From Gammaproteobacteria bacterium (GTDB lineage Bacteria; Pseudomonadota; Gammaproteobacteria; Steroidobacterales; Steroidobacteraceae), in assembly GCA_021323735.1 (NCBI GenBank), contig JAJPKM010000021.1, positions 1 to 64,000 of the forward strand: a stretch of DNA of 64,000 nucleotides, written 5' to 3'. Under the pieces are notes generated by a model, which ran no database searches, had not been told where the DNA came from, and saw only the letters and a list, made by a program, of their open reading frames with translations. A program made the position numbers and the translations under genes. This document shows, piece after piece, positions 52,590 to 62,227 of this stretch (the first letter of the stretch is position 1; each line of letters starts with the position of its first letter).

Positions 52590-54014
52590 TCAAACGGCAT
52601 CCTGCCGGGAGCGCAGGAAGTGGAAGAATTCCACGCCCTCGCGCAGCCGGCGCTTCATCATCTCCGGGCTCTTGATCATCTCGGCGACGATGGAAGCGAT
52701 CTTGGATGGACGAAAATAAAACTTCTTGTAGAAATCCTCGACCGACTGGAAGATCTCGCCATGGCTCAGGTGCGGATAGTTTAAAGGCGCAATCTGCGTG
52801 CCTTCCTGTGTCAGAAGATCGATCTCTTCGTTGAACAGCCAGCCGTTCTCCTTCGCCTGGCGATAGAGGAAGGTGCCGGGATACGGTGCGGCCAGCGAGA
52901 TCTGAATGGTGTGCGGGTTGATCTCCTTCGCGAAGTCCAGTGTCTGCTGGATCGTTTCCCGTGTCTCGCCGGGAAGCCCCAGGATGAACGTACCGTGAAT
53001 CACGATGCCCAGCTCGTGACAATCCTTGGTGAAGCGGCGCGCGAAGTCGACGTGCATGCCCTTCTTGATGTTGATCAAGATTTGCTGGTTGCCGGATTCA
53101 TAACCGACCAGCAGCAGGCGCAACCCATTGTCCTTCATCACTTCGAGCGTCTTGCGCGGGACATTGGCCTTGGCATTGCATGACCAGGTGACGCCCAGTT
53201 TGCCAAGCTCCTTGGCCAGCGCCTCGACGCGGGGCAGATTGTCGGTCAGCGTGTCGTCATCGAAGAAGAATTCCTTCACCTGAGGAAAGGCCTCTTTCGC
53301 CCATTTCATCTCGGCGACGACATTTTCCACCGAGCGCACGCGATAGCGATGTCCGCCCACGGTCTGGGGCCACAGACAAAAGGTGCAACGCGATTTGCAG
53401 CCGCGGCCGGTATAGAACGAGATGTAGGGATGCTTGAGATAACCACCGAAATAGTTCTCGATCTTCAGATCACGCTTATAGACCGGGGTCACCCACGGCA
53501 GCGAGTCCATGTTCTCGAGGACCGCGCGGTCTTCGTTGTGGACGATGACACCCTCTTTGTTCCGGTAAGAAATCCCCTTGATGTCGCTCAAGTCGCGACC
53601 ATCGGCCACCTCTTTGACGGTGAAGTCGAACTCGTTGCGGGCGACGAAATCCACCGCACGTCCGGCGATGAGGCTCTTCTCGGGCTCGACCGCCACCTTG
53701 GCGCCGATGAAGCCGATCTTGATGTCGGGATTGATCGACTTGATCATTTCCGCCGTCCTCACGTCCGACTTGAAGGACGGCGTGGAGGTGTGCATGACGA
53801 CCAGATCGCGGTTTTTGAATTCTCCGGCGATGTCCTCGAAACTCAGACGGTGCGGCGGTGCATCGATCAGCTTCGACCCCTCGACCAGGGCGGCGGGCTG
53901 GGCCAGCCAGGTGGGGTACCAGAACGAACGCACCTCGCGCTTCATCTGATACCGGGCGCCGGCGCCACCGTCGTAGCCGTCAAAGGAAGGAGCCTGCAGA
54001 AACAAAGTCTTCAT
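52590..54014 (-). CDS. hpnJ: HpnJ-type radical SAM protein (hopanoid side-chain)
   Basis: A 474-residue B12-binding-domain radical SAM enzyme. The N-terminal part (KTLFLQAPSFDGYDGGAGARY, FWYPTWLAQPAALVEGSKLIDAPP) matches HpnJ as known. The radical SAM motif reads GRGCKSRCTFCLWPQ with the three cysteines binding a 4Fe-4S cluster. HpnJ acts on the bacteriohopanetetrol cyclitol-ether side chain, where it helps form the carbocyclic cyclitol. The ATG at 54014 has GAGGA 7 bases upstream. It is the first gene of the hpnJ-ferritin-like-hpnL-BON run. No squalene-hopene cyclase gene is in the window. Confidence 0.88.
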   Translation of the reverse strand: MKTLFLQAPSFDGYDGGAGARYQMKREVRSFWYPTWLAQPAALVEGSKLIDAPPHRLSFEDIAGEFKNRDLVVMHTSTPSFKSDVRTAEMIKSINPDIKIGFIGAKVAVEPEKSLIAGRAVDFVARNEFDFTVKEVADGRDLSDIKGISYRNKEGVIVHNEDRAVLENMDSLPWVTPVYKRDLKIENYFGGYLKHPYISFYTGRGCKSRCTFCLWPQTVGGHRYRVRSVENVVAEMKWAKEAFPQVKEFFFDDDTLTDNLPRVEALAKELGKLGVTWSCNAKANVPRKTLEVMKDNGLRLLLVGYESGNQQILINIKKGMHVDFARRFTKDCHELGIVIHGTFILGLPGETRETIQQTLDFAKEINPHTIQISLAAPYPGTFLYRQAKENGWLFNEEIDLLTQEGTQIAPLNYPHLSHGEIFQSVEDFYKKFYFRPSKIASIVAEMIKSPEMMKRRLREGVEFFHFLRSRQDAV

Positions 54015-54188
54015 CAAGTTATCCTCAAAAACCGCAACGTAAGAACCATCTGTCTGAAACGGGGTTTTCCCGCTGCGGGGGGTTGGCGGTAGCGCTGTCC
54101 CCCATCGTCAGATAGACGGGGCGTTCAGGGGTGGGAGTATAGCATTGCAGCGGAATGGGATTTGTCCGCCGTGCGATCAATGGCTTAC

Positions 54189-54275
54189 ATGATTCTTGGT
54201 CAGCGGCTCACGTGTCGGCCAGAGGGTCACGTGATTCTTGGTCAGTGGGTTGCATGACTCCTGGTGAGCCGTGCC
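54189..54275. repeat. Degenerate tandem repeats after the sigma-factor gene end
   Basis: TGATTCTTGGTCAG occurs twice (starts near 54189 and 54231), with a third diverged copy TGACTCCTGGTGAG near 54255, each followed by a GTG-rich spacer. The repeats straddle the stop codon of the ECF sigma gene. Confidence 0.5.
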
Positions 54276-54853
54276 CGAAGATGTCGGCGCGCCCGCGACA
54301 AACGCGACATGACGGTGCCGATCGATGTCCCCGTCGATTCTGCAATCTCGCGATAGCTAAGGCCCCGCACATGGCGCAGTGCCAGGGTTTGACGATAGTG
54401 CGCAGGTAGCCCGGCAACCACGCTCGCGAGCTGCTGACTCTCTTCCCAATCGATCAGGCATCGCTCGGCGGTATCCGTATCGATGGGCGATGCGGGTGAA
54501 TGCTCCAGGGTATTGAGATCATCACTGCGCACCACCGCCGCGGGCCGATTCTTGTCGAGCCAGTCATAGGCGGCGCGGCGCACGATGGTAAGTACCCAGG
54601 TCCGCGCATCGCCGTCGGCGAAGTTGCCAATGCCGTGCAGCGCCCGAAGGCAGGCGTCTTGGACCACATCCTGAGAGTCGGTATGGTTGCGAGTGAGTCC
54701 GCGGGCAAGGACATAGGCATCGGCCAGATAAGGGAGCACCACGCTGCCGAAACGCCTGTGGGAGTCCTCGGCATACATCTGGGGCCGAATGCTCTCGGCA
54801 GAGACCGGGAGGGGTGCTTCAGCGGGGGCGGTTCTTGAATGCAGCGGACTCAT
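54242..54853 (-). CDS. ECF-type RNA polymerase sigma factor
   Basis: A 203-residue sigma factor. Region 2 reads YVLARGLTRNHTDSQDVVQDACLRAL, GDARTWVLTIVRRAAYDWL. Region 4 has LPAHYRQTLALRHVRGLSYREIAESTGTSIGTVMSRLSRARRHLRARL, quoted in pieces. It recruits RNA polymerase to a stress regulon. No anti-sigma gene follows directly. The ATG at 54853 has GAGGT 6 bases upstream. It is divergent from the CadC-like TPR regulator. Confidence 0.9.
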   Translation of the reverse strand: MSPLHSRTAPAEAPLPVSAESIRPQMYAEDSHRRFGSVVLPYLADAYVLARGLTRNHTDSQDVVQDACLRALHGIGNFADGDARTWVLTIVRRAAYDWLDKNRPAAVVRSDDLNTLEHSPASPIDTDTAERCLIDWEESQQLASVVAGLPAHYRQTLALRHVRGLSYREIAESTGTSIGTVMSRLSRARRHLRARLTRSHATH

Positions 54854-55113
54854 GGCAACCTCGATAGCCCGATCAGCGATCGATCTCCAACGCGCTGAAC
54901 ATTTGCCTCGATCCGGCCCTACGCTCAATGGACCATGCCTCTCTTCTCGCTGGAGTGTTGCTGGAGTTTTAATCCCTGATATAAATCATTGGAATCAATA
55001 AATTACGGCATATTCTCCCCTGCCATACGTATCTGCCGGTACTCGATGGCCGAGGCGGATTTCTTGCGGGGCGACGACGGTACGGCGTTCGGAACGTGCG
55101 AGAATATCGCCTC

Positions 55114-57033
55114 ATGCCACAACCCCAACCATCGGCAGGACGCTTCCGGTTCGGCGTCTTCGAAGCCGACGTCGTGGCGCGGGAGCTGACCAAAGGGGGA
55201 AAGCTTCTGCCGCTGCAGGAACAGCCGTTCCTGGTATTGGTGATGCTGTTGGAGAAACCCGGCGCGCTAGTGACGCGTGAGGAGTTGCGCGCCCGACTGT
55301 GGCCGCAGACCATCGTCGACTTCGATCACGGTCTCAATAAAGCCGTCAGCAAGATCCGCGACGTTCTGGGTGATTCCGCGGAAAACCCGCGCTTCATTCA
55401 GACTGTCGCCCGGCGTGGTTATCGCTTCCTAGCCGAAGTGCGAGAAATCGGCGCCGAGCCGGCCGCGGCAGGAGAGCCGGTGGCAGCGACCAGGATGGCC
55501 GATGCCGGACAGGCTGGCGGTCTACCGGACCGCGGACCGTCGACGCTTAAGTTGAGCTCGCGGCCCATCGGTCCGTGGATCTTAGGAGCGCTCGCCTTGC
55601 TGGTGTTGGCAGGCGTGGGGATCTGGATCCATGCCATATCGAGTTCTGCCCTGCCGCCGATTCGTTCCCTGGCGGTGCTACCGCTGGAAAATCTCTCGGG
55701 CGAAGCGGCCCAGGATTATTTCGCGGACGGAATGACCGACGAATTGATCACCCATCTGGCGCAGCTTCGCGACCTGCGGGTCATTTCTCGCTCCTCCGTG
55801 ATGCCTTATCGGCGCTCACACAAACCTCTGGTTGAGATTGCACGTGAACTCGATGTGCAGGCGGTAGTCGAAGGCGGCATTTTGCGAACCGGTGACCGCG
55901 TCCGGATCAACGCCCAGCTGATTCGAGTGCCGGCGGACCAGAACCTCTGGGCACACAGCTACGAGGGTGATATTAGCGATACGCTGGTCCTGCAAGATCA
56001 AGTCGCCCGTACCATCGCCGAGCAGATTCGCGTAACGGTAAGCAATGAGGGCCACGCTTCTGGCCCGAAGACGGTAAACGCGGAAGCCTATGACAGTTAC
56101 TTGAAGGGGCGGTACGCCTGGAACAAGCGAACCGGTGAGGGTTTGAGGGAAGCCATCGACTACTTCAAACGCTCGATCAGCATCGACCCGAGCAACGCCG
56201 AGGCCTATTCGGGCTTGGCCGATGCCTACGCGCTGGCCGGCGATTGGGAATACGGCATCTTACCGCCCGCCGAGGCCTTTCCCCAGGCAAAGGCGGCGGC
56301 GAACGAGGCATTGGCACTCAACGACCGTCTGGGCGAGGCTCACACCTCGCTGGCCTTCGTGCTGGATCTTTATTACTGGGACTGGGCCGCTGCCGAGAAG
56401 CAATACCAACTCGCCATCAATTTGAACCCCGGCTATGCGGGTGCGCATCACTGGTATGCCTGGCATTTGCTGGTCTTGGGGAAAAACGCCGAGGGCATGT
56501 TCGAGATCAGGAAGGCCGAGAGTCTGGATCCTCTTTCTCTCATCATCCGCTCAGATGTGGCGGACGCGCTGTCCGCATTGCATCTGTTCGACGAATCCAT
56601 ACAACAAAGCAGCAAAACCCTCGCGCTCGACCCAAACTTTGCCGTGGGCCATTTCCAATTGGCCGAGGCCCTGGTGCAGCTGCATCGTTACGACGCGGCC
56701 ATCGCCGAATTCCAACAGGCGATCACACTATCGGGACATCTGGCCGCATTTGATGCCAATCTGGCCTACGCCTATGCCGTGTCGGGCCAAAGAGCAGAAG
56801 CGCTTAAAATTGCTCATCGCATGGAAACCGGTCACAGCTTGAATCCATCGGCCAATGCCAGCATCGCCTTGATTTACGTCGGGCTTGGAGACTTGGACCA
56901 GGCGATGAGCTGGCTCAACAAGGCCTATGACGCTCGATTCAACCCGTCAATTCTCCTCCGACCCACCTTCGATCCGCTGCGTTCGGATCCGCGGTTCCAA
57001 GAATTGCGGCGCCGCATCGGCCTGCCCGACTAG
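55114..57033 (+). CDS. CadC-like winged-helix regulator with TPR domain
   Basis: A protein of about 639 residues. The N-terminal OmpR-type winged helix reads FRFGVFEADVVARELTKGGK, GALVTREELRARLWPQTIVDFDHGLNKAVSKIR, and RRGYRFLAEV (C-terminal wing). One membrane helix (about residues 150-172, WILGALALLVLAGVGIWIHAI) follows. The periplasmic part begins with a TolB-like domain (SLAVLPLENLSGEAAQDYFADGMTDELI). The remaining 300 residues are TPR-like repeats (DPSNAEAYSGLADAYALAGD, LALNDRLGEAHTSLAFVL, LDPNFAVGHFQLAEALV). It senses an envelope signal and acts at DNA as a membrane-bound regulator. Divergent from the sigma factor. Confidence 0.88.
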   Translation: MPQPQPSAGRFRFGVFEADVVARELTKGGKLLPLQEQPFLVLVMLLEKPGALVTREELRARLWPQTIVDFDHGLNKAVSKIRDVLGDSAENPRFIQTVARRGYRFLAEVREIGAEPAAAGEPVAATRMADAGQAGGLPDRGPSTLKLSSRPIGPWILGALALLVLAGVGIWIHAISSSALPPIRSLAVLPLENLSGEAAQDYFADGMTDELITHLAQLRDLRVISRSSVMPYRRSHKPLVEIARELDVQAVVEGGILRTGDRVRINAQLIRVPADQNLWAHSYEGDISDTLVLQDQVARTIAEQIRVTVSNEGHASGPKTVNAEAYDSYLKGRYAWNKRTGEGLREAIDYFKRSISIDPSNAEAYSGLADAYALAGDWEYGILPPAEAFPQAKAAANEALALNDRLGEAHTSLAFVLDLYYWDWAAAEKQYQLAINLNPGYAGAHHWYAWHLLVLGKNAEGMFEIRKAESLDPLSLIIRSDVADALSALHLFDESIQQSSKTLALDPNFAVGHFQLAEALVQLHRYDAAIAEFQQAITLSGHLAAFDANLAYAYAVSGQRAEALKIAHRMETGHSLNPSANASIALIYVGLGDLDQAMSWLNKAYDARFNPSILLRPTFDPLRSDPRFQELRRRIGLPD

Positions 57034-57061
57034 GAGCCTGCCCTACTTCGCGTATCGAGGG

Positions 57062-58168
57062 CTATGGGAGCGGATGCATCGCACGGCGGCGCTCTCCGCG
57101 GAGCTCGTTACCCACGACCTTAAGTCCCGTGGCAGACGAGCGCCGCGGTTTCGACATGCTGGCGTAGAGCTTTAGGTAGTTCTGGGCCATATGCTGCGCT
57201 GTGAAGCGACGCTCGAACTCGCGACGGATCCGGTTTCGGTCCAGCATGCTTAAACTCCGCACGGCATCGACTGCCTGCTCCTCCGTGGTTGAGATGAAGC
57301 CGGTCACGCCGTCTTCGAGCACTTCGGGAACCGAGCCGTTGTCGAATGCGACTACGGGAGTTCCGCATGCCATCGCTTCAATCATCACCAGGCCGAAGGG
57401 TTCGCGCCATGCTATAGGGAAGAGAAGTCCTGAGGCATTGCCGAGAAATTCCTGCTTCCGGTTCTCGCATATCTCGCCGATGAATTCGACATCGCTGTGG
57501 CCAAGCAGCGGTTCGATCTTGGTCTTGAAATATTCTCTGTCGATGAGGTCTACTTTTGCGGCGATTTTAAGCGGAACACCGGCCCGCGCAGCAATGCGAA
57601 TCGCTGCGTCGGGCGCCTTTTCCGGAGAGATTCGTCCGAGGAAGGCGAGATATCCCCCGCGTCCCTCGCCCTTGTTCAGCAAATTCTTAGGCAACCCATG
57701 CAAAACCGTCGCGACAAAGTGTGCCTCCGGCAGGGGCTCGCGCTGTGAATCGGAGATCGACACGACGGGGACATCGCCGTACAACCGATAGAGCGGAGGC
57801 AACTCGGGAAGATCGAGACGGCCATGTAAGGTGGTGAGGGATGGTGTACCGAGCCGGCGCAGCAAAGGATAGCTGAGATAGTCGATATGCCAGTGGATCA
57901 CGTCGAACTCATGAGCTCGTTGCGCCACCGTCTCAAGCTGCATGAAAATCGGTGCGAGGTGATCCTTCACCTCGGGGTCCAACCGCAGTGCCCGAGGCCA
58001 AACGGGCGACAGCGTCGCCTTGGTAGAACTGTCGCCTGACGCGAACAAGGTGACATCGTGCCCGAGCTCGACCAAGGCATCGGTCAGGTAGGCCACCACT
58101 CGTTCGGTACCCCCGTATAGTTTGGGAGGGACCGCTTCGGCGAGCGGTGCGACCTGAGCGATTTTCAT
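57062..58168 (-). CDS. GT4-family glycosyltransferase
   Basis: A 368-residue glycosyltransferase with the GT-B fold. The N-terminal part has KIAQVAPLAEAVPPKLYGGTERVVAYL; the C-terminal sugar-nucleotide part has YLAFLGRISPEKAPDAAIRIA, FIGEICENRKQEFLGNASGLLFPI and REPFGLVMIEAMACGTPVVAFDNGSVPEVL with the E-x7-E motif. It is similar to enzymes that make trehalose, sucrose-like or glycan products; the exact one cannot be read. It faces the amylo-alpha-1,6-glucosidase gene divergently, so both may belong to one glucan pathway. Confidence 0.88.
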   Translation of the reverse strand: MKIAQVAPLAEAVPPKLYGGTERVVAYLTDALVELGHDVTLFASGDSSTKATLSPVWPRALRLDPEVKDHLAPIFMQLETVAQRAHEFDVIHWHIDYLSYPLLRRLGTPSLTTLHGRLDLPELPPLYRLYGDVPVVSISDSQREPLPEAHFVATVLHGLPKNLLNKGEGRGGYLAFLGRISPEKAPDAAIRIAARAGVPLKIAAKVDLIDREYFKTKIEPLLGHSDVEFIGEICENRKQEFLGNASGLLFPIAWREPFGLVMIEAMACGTPVVAFDNGSVPEVLEDGVTGFISTTEEQAVDAVRSLSMLDRNRIRREFERRFTAQHMAQNYLKLYASMSKPRRSSATGLKVVGNELRGERRRAMHPLP

Positions 58169-58361
58169 GGCATCTCTACGAACTTGGGGCCGAAATGTCG
58201 GTGTGCGGACATAGTATCCACTTGAGGATGCTTTGTCGGCTTTCAATTTGGAACCGAACGCTGTAAGAGAACTCTTGGGCTGTGAGATTTCTGGTTGGCA
58301 CTGTTCACAGGTCCTGTGAAAAATTTACAACTCGACGCCTCCTCATATTTTGGAAGATCGC

Positions 58362-60569
58362 GTGAGCACACCCTCCATAGTCGAAGCGATGGCGTCCCAA
58401 GCCCGGCATAGCGACGCGACGGCGCCACAATTTGCCATCGCCGTCTCGGCGACTGTGCAGGAGCGCCGCACGCGGACGTTGAAGAACGGCGACAGCTTCG
58501 CGGTGTTCGATCAACGCGGCGATATGGGAGGCAAGCCCGGAAATCCCGAGGGCTTTTATCATCGGGACACGCGCATGCTGTCGCAGCTGCGGCTGTTGCT
58601 GGCGGAGGAGCGGCCGCTGTTGCTCTCGTCGATGACGCAGGACGACAACGCGGTGTTCACGGCGGACTTGAGCAATCCGGATCTGATGGTGGACGGCAAG
58701 ATCGCACTGCGGCGGGAAAGCATTCATTTGAACCGGATGAAGTTCGTCTGGAATGGTGCCTGCTATGAGCGCCTGTTGGTCAAGAATTTCAGCGATTGCG
58801 GGTTGGACCTCAAGCTGACCTACTGCTTCGAGTCGGACTTCGCGGATTTATTCGAAGTAAGAGGCGAGCGCCGGCGCGCCCGCGGAGAATCCCGCGCTGC
58901 TCTCGAGAGCGAACACGGCGTCGCGCTGCGCTACGCGGGGCTTGATGGGATCGAGCGGGTCACGAAGCTGGCCTTCTCGCCGGTGCCCAGTACCCTGACC
59001 ACGACCAGAGCCTCCTTTGATCTGTCGCTCAAGCCTCGCGCCACCCGTCGAATATTTGTGCGAGTCGGCTTTGCCGATTCCACTCAAAGTGATTGGACCG
59101 GCCGCTTGTTCTATCGCCGGATGCGTACGGCCCGTCATGCGCTCAATGAATCGAGCGCACGCGCCGCCAGCGTCGACAGCTCCAATTCGGTATACAACGA
59201 AATTGTCAGGCGCTCGGTGTCAGATCTGTACATGCTGATTACGGACACTCCGCAGGGGCCCTACCCATATGCAGGGATCCCCTGGTTCAGCACTCCGTTC
59301 GGACGCGACGGAATAATTACCGCGCTGATGACGCTGTGGCTCGATCCCACCATCGCCCGGGGTGTACTCGGATTTCTGGCCGCCACGCAGGCAACCAAGG
59401 TCGAACCCGAGCGCGACGCGGAACCGGGCAAGATCTTGCACGAGATGCGCCACGGCGAAATGGCGAATCTGCAGGAAGTGCCGTTCGGCCGCTACTACGG
59501 GAGCGTCGACGCGACGCCGCTGTTCTTGCTTTTGCTCGGCGAGTATTTTCGGCGCACCGGCGATCTCGATACGGTGCGCTCGCTGTGGCCCAACGCCAAG
59601 GCAGCGCTCGGTTGGATCGATCAATATGGCGATCGGGACGGCGATGGATTGGTCGAATATCACCGTCAGACCCGAGAGGGCCTCGCGAACCAAGGCTGGA
59701 AGGATTCGTTCGATGCGATTTTTCATCGCGATGGACGCCTTGCGGAAGGCCCCATTGCGCTCTGCGAGGTACAGGGCTACGTGTACGGTGCAAAACGGCA
59801 CGCCGCCGTGCTGGCTGAAGCACTAGGGTATACGCGATGCGCCGCGGAACTTGCGTCGCAGGCCGAATCGCTGCGGGAGAAATTCGAGTCGCAATTCTGG
59901 TGCGAGGAGCTTGCAACCTATGCACTTGCGCTGGACGGCAATAAGCAGCCCTGTCGCGTCGTATCGTCGAATGCGGGACAAGTCCTCTTCACGGGTATTG
60001 CGTCGCCGGAACGAGCGGCGCAGCTGGCGCATACGCTTTTGTCGCCGGCGACATTCGCCGGGTGGGGCATTCGGACGGTGGGTTCGGCGGAATCCAGATA
60101 CAACCCCATGTCCTACCACAACGGTTCTATTTGGCCCCACGACAACGCGCTGATCGCAATGGGTTTCAGCCGCTATGGGATGCAGAGCTCGGCCGTTCGA
60201 GTTTTTGCCGCGTTGTTCGATGCCGCGAGCTACATGGATTTGCGCCGCCTTCCCGAACTATTTTGCGGCTTCTCGCGGCGGCAGCACAACGGTCCGACAC
60301 AGTATCCGGTGGCCTGTTCACCGCAGGCGTGGGCGAGCGCCGCGCCGTTATGCCTGTTGCAGGCCTCTCTCGGCCTCGAACTGCTCGACCGCACCGGCGA
60401 GGTCAAGTTCTATCGTCCGGTGCTGCCGGAGTTCCTTGATCACGTGCGTCTACGCAACTTGCGGCTCAGAACAGGTTCGGTCGACGTGCTGCTTCAGCGC
60501 CAGGATGCCAACGTCGGGGTGACGGTGACGCGTCGAGACGGTGATGTGGTAGTGGTTACGCGGTACTAG
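58362..60569 (+). CDS. Amylo-alpha-1,6-glucosidase / glycogen debranching-type enzyme
   Basis: A 735-residue GH-type protein. An N-terminal beta domain (residues 30-240: DSFAVFDQRGDMGG, GFYHRDTRMLSQLRLLL) is followed by an (alpha/alpha)6 barrel (about 275-730). Catalytic-domain pieces are AGIPWFSTPFGRDGIITALMTL, GLANQGWKDSFDAIF, and YNPMSYHNGSIWPHDNALIAMG. It belongs to the amylo-alpha-1,6-glucosidase family that removes branch glucoses from glycogen-like glucans. The GTG at 58362 with GGAAG 5 bases upstream is favoured; ATG at 58389 is also in frame. It ends 6 bases before the convergent OmpA-like gene's stop. Confidence 0.9.
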   Translation: MSTPSIVEAMASQARHSDATAPQFAIAVSATVQERRTRTLKNGDSFAVFDQRGDMGGKPGNPEGFYHRDTRMLSQLRLLLAEERPLLLSSMTQDDNAVFTADLSNPDLMVDGKIALRRESIHLNRMKFVWNGACYERLLVKNFSDCGLDLKLTYCFESDFADLFEVRGERRRARGESRAALESEHGVALRYAGLDGIERVTKLAFSPVPSTLTTTRASFDLSLKPRATRRIFVRVGFADSTQSDWTGRLFYRRMRTARHALNESSARAASVDSSNSVYNEIVRRSVSDLYMLITDTPQGPYPYAGIPWFSTPFGRDGIITALMTLWLDPTIARGVLGFLAATQATKVEPERDAEPGKILHEMRHGEMANLQEVPFGRYYGSVDATPLFLLLLGEYFRRTGDLDTVRSLWPNAKAALGWIDQYGDRDGDGLVEYHRQTREGLANQGWKDSFDAIFHRDGRLAEGPIALCEVQGYVYGAKRHAAVLAEALGYTRCAAELASQAESLREKFESQFWCEELATYALALDGNKQPCRVVSSNAGQVLFTGIASPERAAQLAHTLLSPATFAGWGIRTVGSAESRYNPMSYHNGSIWPHDNALIAMGFSRYGMQSSAVRVFAALFDAASYMDLRRLPELFCGFSRRQHNGPTQYPVACSPQAWASAAPLCLLQASLGLELLDRTGEVKFYRPVLPEFLDHVRLRNLRLRTGSVDVLLQRQDANVGVTVTRRDGDVVVVTRY

Positions 60570-60575
60570 CTGGCT

Positions 60576-61466
60576 TCAGCTGCGCCGCGCCGCAATCGCC
60601 GTGCCGTTATCCGCGCCTATGACCACTTCAACCCGCCGATTCAATTGCCGGCCGCCCGAGTCTGAGTTGCTGGCGACTGGATAGGACTTGCCGTAGCCCT
60701 GAGTCGCGATACGCGTTGAAACGATGCCGCGCGATACCAGTTGATATCTGACCGCATCCGCGCGACGCTGGGAGAGGTCCTGATTGTATGAGTCGGTGCC
60801 TATGCTATCGGTAAATCCGTCAATTTGTACCAGGCGTTCAGGGTGATCCGTTAGGAACTGCACCAGCCGATCCAAGTTGCGTCCTGCTCCCGAACTCAAT
60901 GTGGAGCTGCCAGTTTCAAATAACACATCGCCGAGAGTCAGCACCAAGCCCCGATCGGTCGGCCTCGCTTTGAGAGCGTCGACTTCCGCTTGCAGCCGCG
61001 CGGCGTTCTCAGTGGCTTGATCGCGGGTGATTCTTGCATCATCCGTCGCTCGATTTGCGTCACTCGCGGCGCGATTCGCGGCGTCCTTGGCGCGATTGGC
61101 AGTGTCAACCTGGTTGGTCCGTGCCGCGAGTACGATGCTGTCGCGCTCTGCCTGTCCGGCGGCAACGCGTGAATCATCCGCTTTTGCGGATCCCCGTAAC
61201 TGCGCGAGACGCGCATTCTGCGCCGCCATATAGGCCGGTTGTGCGATGCCCTTCGCATCGCGCCTCACGAATGCAGCGTCAGCGATGGCCAGATCGGACT
61301 TGGCCGTCTGTAGGTCAACTGCCGCATACTTTGCCGCGTTGGGATCCGCTTCTGCCGATTGGACGATACTGCGAGCGCTTTCGAGAGCCTCGTTGGGTTT
61401 GGGTGTCGATGCGCAGCCCGCTATCGCCAGCGCAATTCCTATTCCGGTCAACAATTTGGTGTTCAT
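60576..61466 (-). CDS. OmpA-family lipoprotein with DUF4398
   Basis: A 296-residue lipoprotein with lipobox AIAGCAS. The DUF4398 part (residues 25-110) is helical: ALESARSIVQSAEADPNAAKYAAVDLQ, split. A coiled-coil zone of Ala/Asp/Arg repeats (NRAKDAANRAASDANRATDDA) follows. The C-terminal OmpA peptidoglycan-binding domain has GDVLFETGSSTLSSGAGR, IDGFTDSIGTDSYNQDLSQRRADAV, QGYGKSYPVASN and NRRVEVV. It links the outer membrane to peptidoglycan. Downstream of a DUF4398 gene by 8 bases in the same direction. ATG at 61466 fits the lipoprotein signal. Confidence 0.9.
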   Translation of the reverse strand: MNTKLLTGIGIALAIAGCASTPKPNEALESARSIVQSAEADPNAAKYAAVDLQTAKSDLAIADAAFVRRDAKGIAQPAYMAAQNARLAQLRGSAKADDSRVAAGQAERDSIVLAARTNQVDTANRAKDAANRAASDANRATDDARITRDQATENAARLQAEVDALKARPTDRGLVLTLGDVLFETGSSTLSSGAGRNLDRLVQFLTDHPERLVQIDGFTDSIGTDSYNQDLSQRRADAVRYQLVSRGIVSTRIATQGYGKSYPVASNSDSGGRQLNRRVEVVIGADNGTAIAARRS

Positions 61467-61474
61467 GGATATTC

Positions 61475-61858
61475 TCATTGATTAGGAGTTGAGGTGCGGT
61501 TGGATTCCTGCCGCAGCGTTGCCATGCTGGCATCAAATTCACCCGCGGCCTTGGTCGCGCGCTCCTTCTGCGCTTTAGCTTCGGCCACTTGTGCATCTAC
61601 CGTGGCTTGGTCCGCCAGTTCAATCGCCGGCTTCCGATGGCGATCCGCATTGGCCTTCTCGGCACGTGCCAGTTTGTCGCGCGCAGAGGCGAGTTCGACC
61701 GGTGCCGCCTGTGGCGCTCCAGATTGCTCCGCCCGCTCCACTGCGGCCTTCGCAACCGCGATGCTCTCATCGGCGGCGGGGTTACCGGCACGCGCCGCCA
61801 TTGCGACGAAGCTCAAGGCGATGGCTGCTCCGGTTAAAATCAAATATCGTGTATTCAT
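61475..61858 (-). CDS. Exported DUF4398 protein
   Basis: A 127-residue protein with a signal peptide (LILTGAAIALSFVAMAARAG) and a DUF4398 helical body: ESIAVAKAAVERAEQSGA, ELASARDKLARAEKANAD, EAKAQKERATKAAGEFDAS. It carries no lipobox or OmpA part and is probably periplasmic. It is 8 bases before the OmpA-family lipoprotein with the same DUF, so they likely form one complex in the envelope. Confidence 0.82.
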   Translation of the reverse strand: MNTRYLILTGAAIALSFVAMAARAGNPAADESIAVAKAAVERAEQSGAPQAAPVELASARDKLARAEKANADRHRKPAIELADQATVDAQVAEAKAQKERATKAAGEFDASMATLRQESNRTSTPNQ

Positions 61859-62227
61859 GCTGGAGACCCTTCATGTGATTCGACTGATTGATTGCGGCTG
61901 CGTCATGGCAACTGCCTTGTCGCTAGTCCGAGCGCGCGCATCAACCATGCGTAAGCTCGCATCCCATTCTCGAACGACGTGCAGTACTCCGGCACGGGTT
62001 TGGAGAGGCACTCGATGAGCAAGGCTACATAACTCATGGAAATTCGTCTGTACGGCGGCGCACGGAGAGCGAGCGAAAAGGGAGCGCCAAATCTATGCGT
62101 CATGCAAGCTCGGGGTTTTGGCGCAGGGGCACTCATTCCCGGGCCGAGCACAGCTGCCTAGCCTTAGGGTCGAGGACAATTCACAGCCACGGCAAGCTTT
62201 TGGAAGCCCAGCAGTCGATCGCGGCCG
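61859..62227. other. Intergenic stretch, about 370 bases, no supportable gene
   Basis: The gap lies upstream of the DUF4398 gene and downstream of the ZIP gene, both on the reverse strand. A 44-codon frame (MSYVALLIECLSKP...) on the reverse strand has no ribosome site. The promoter of the DUF4398-OmpA pair should lie here. Confidence 0.4.

Noticed and set aside
61903-62151. 82-codon reverse frame upstream of the DUF4398 gene
   Set aside because: No ribosome site or conserved pattern; reported as empty gap.
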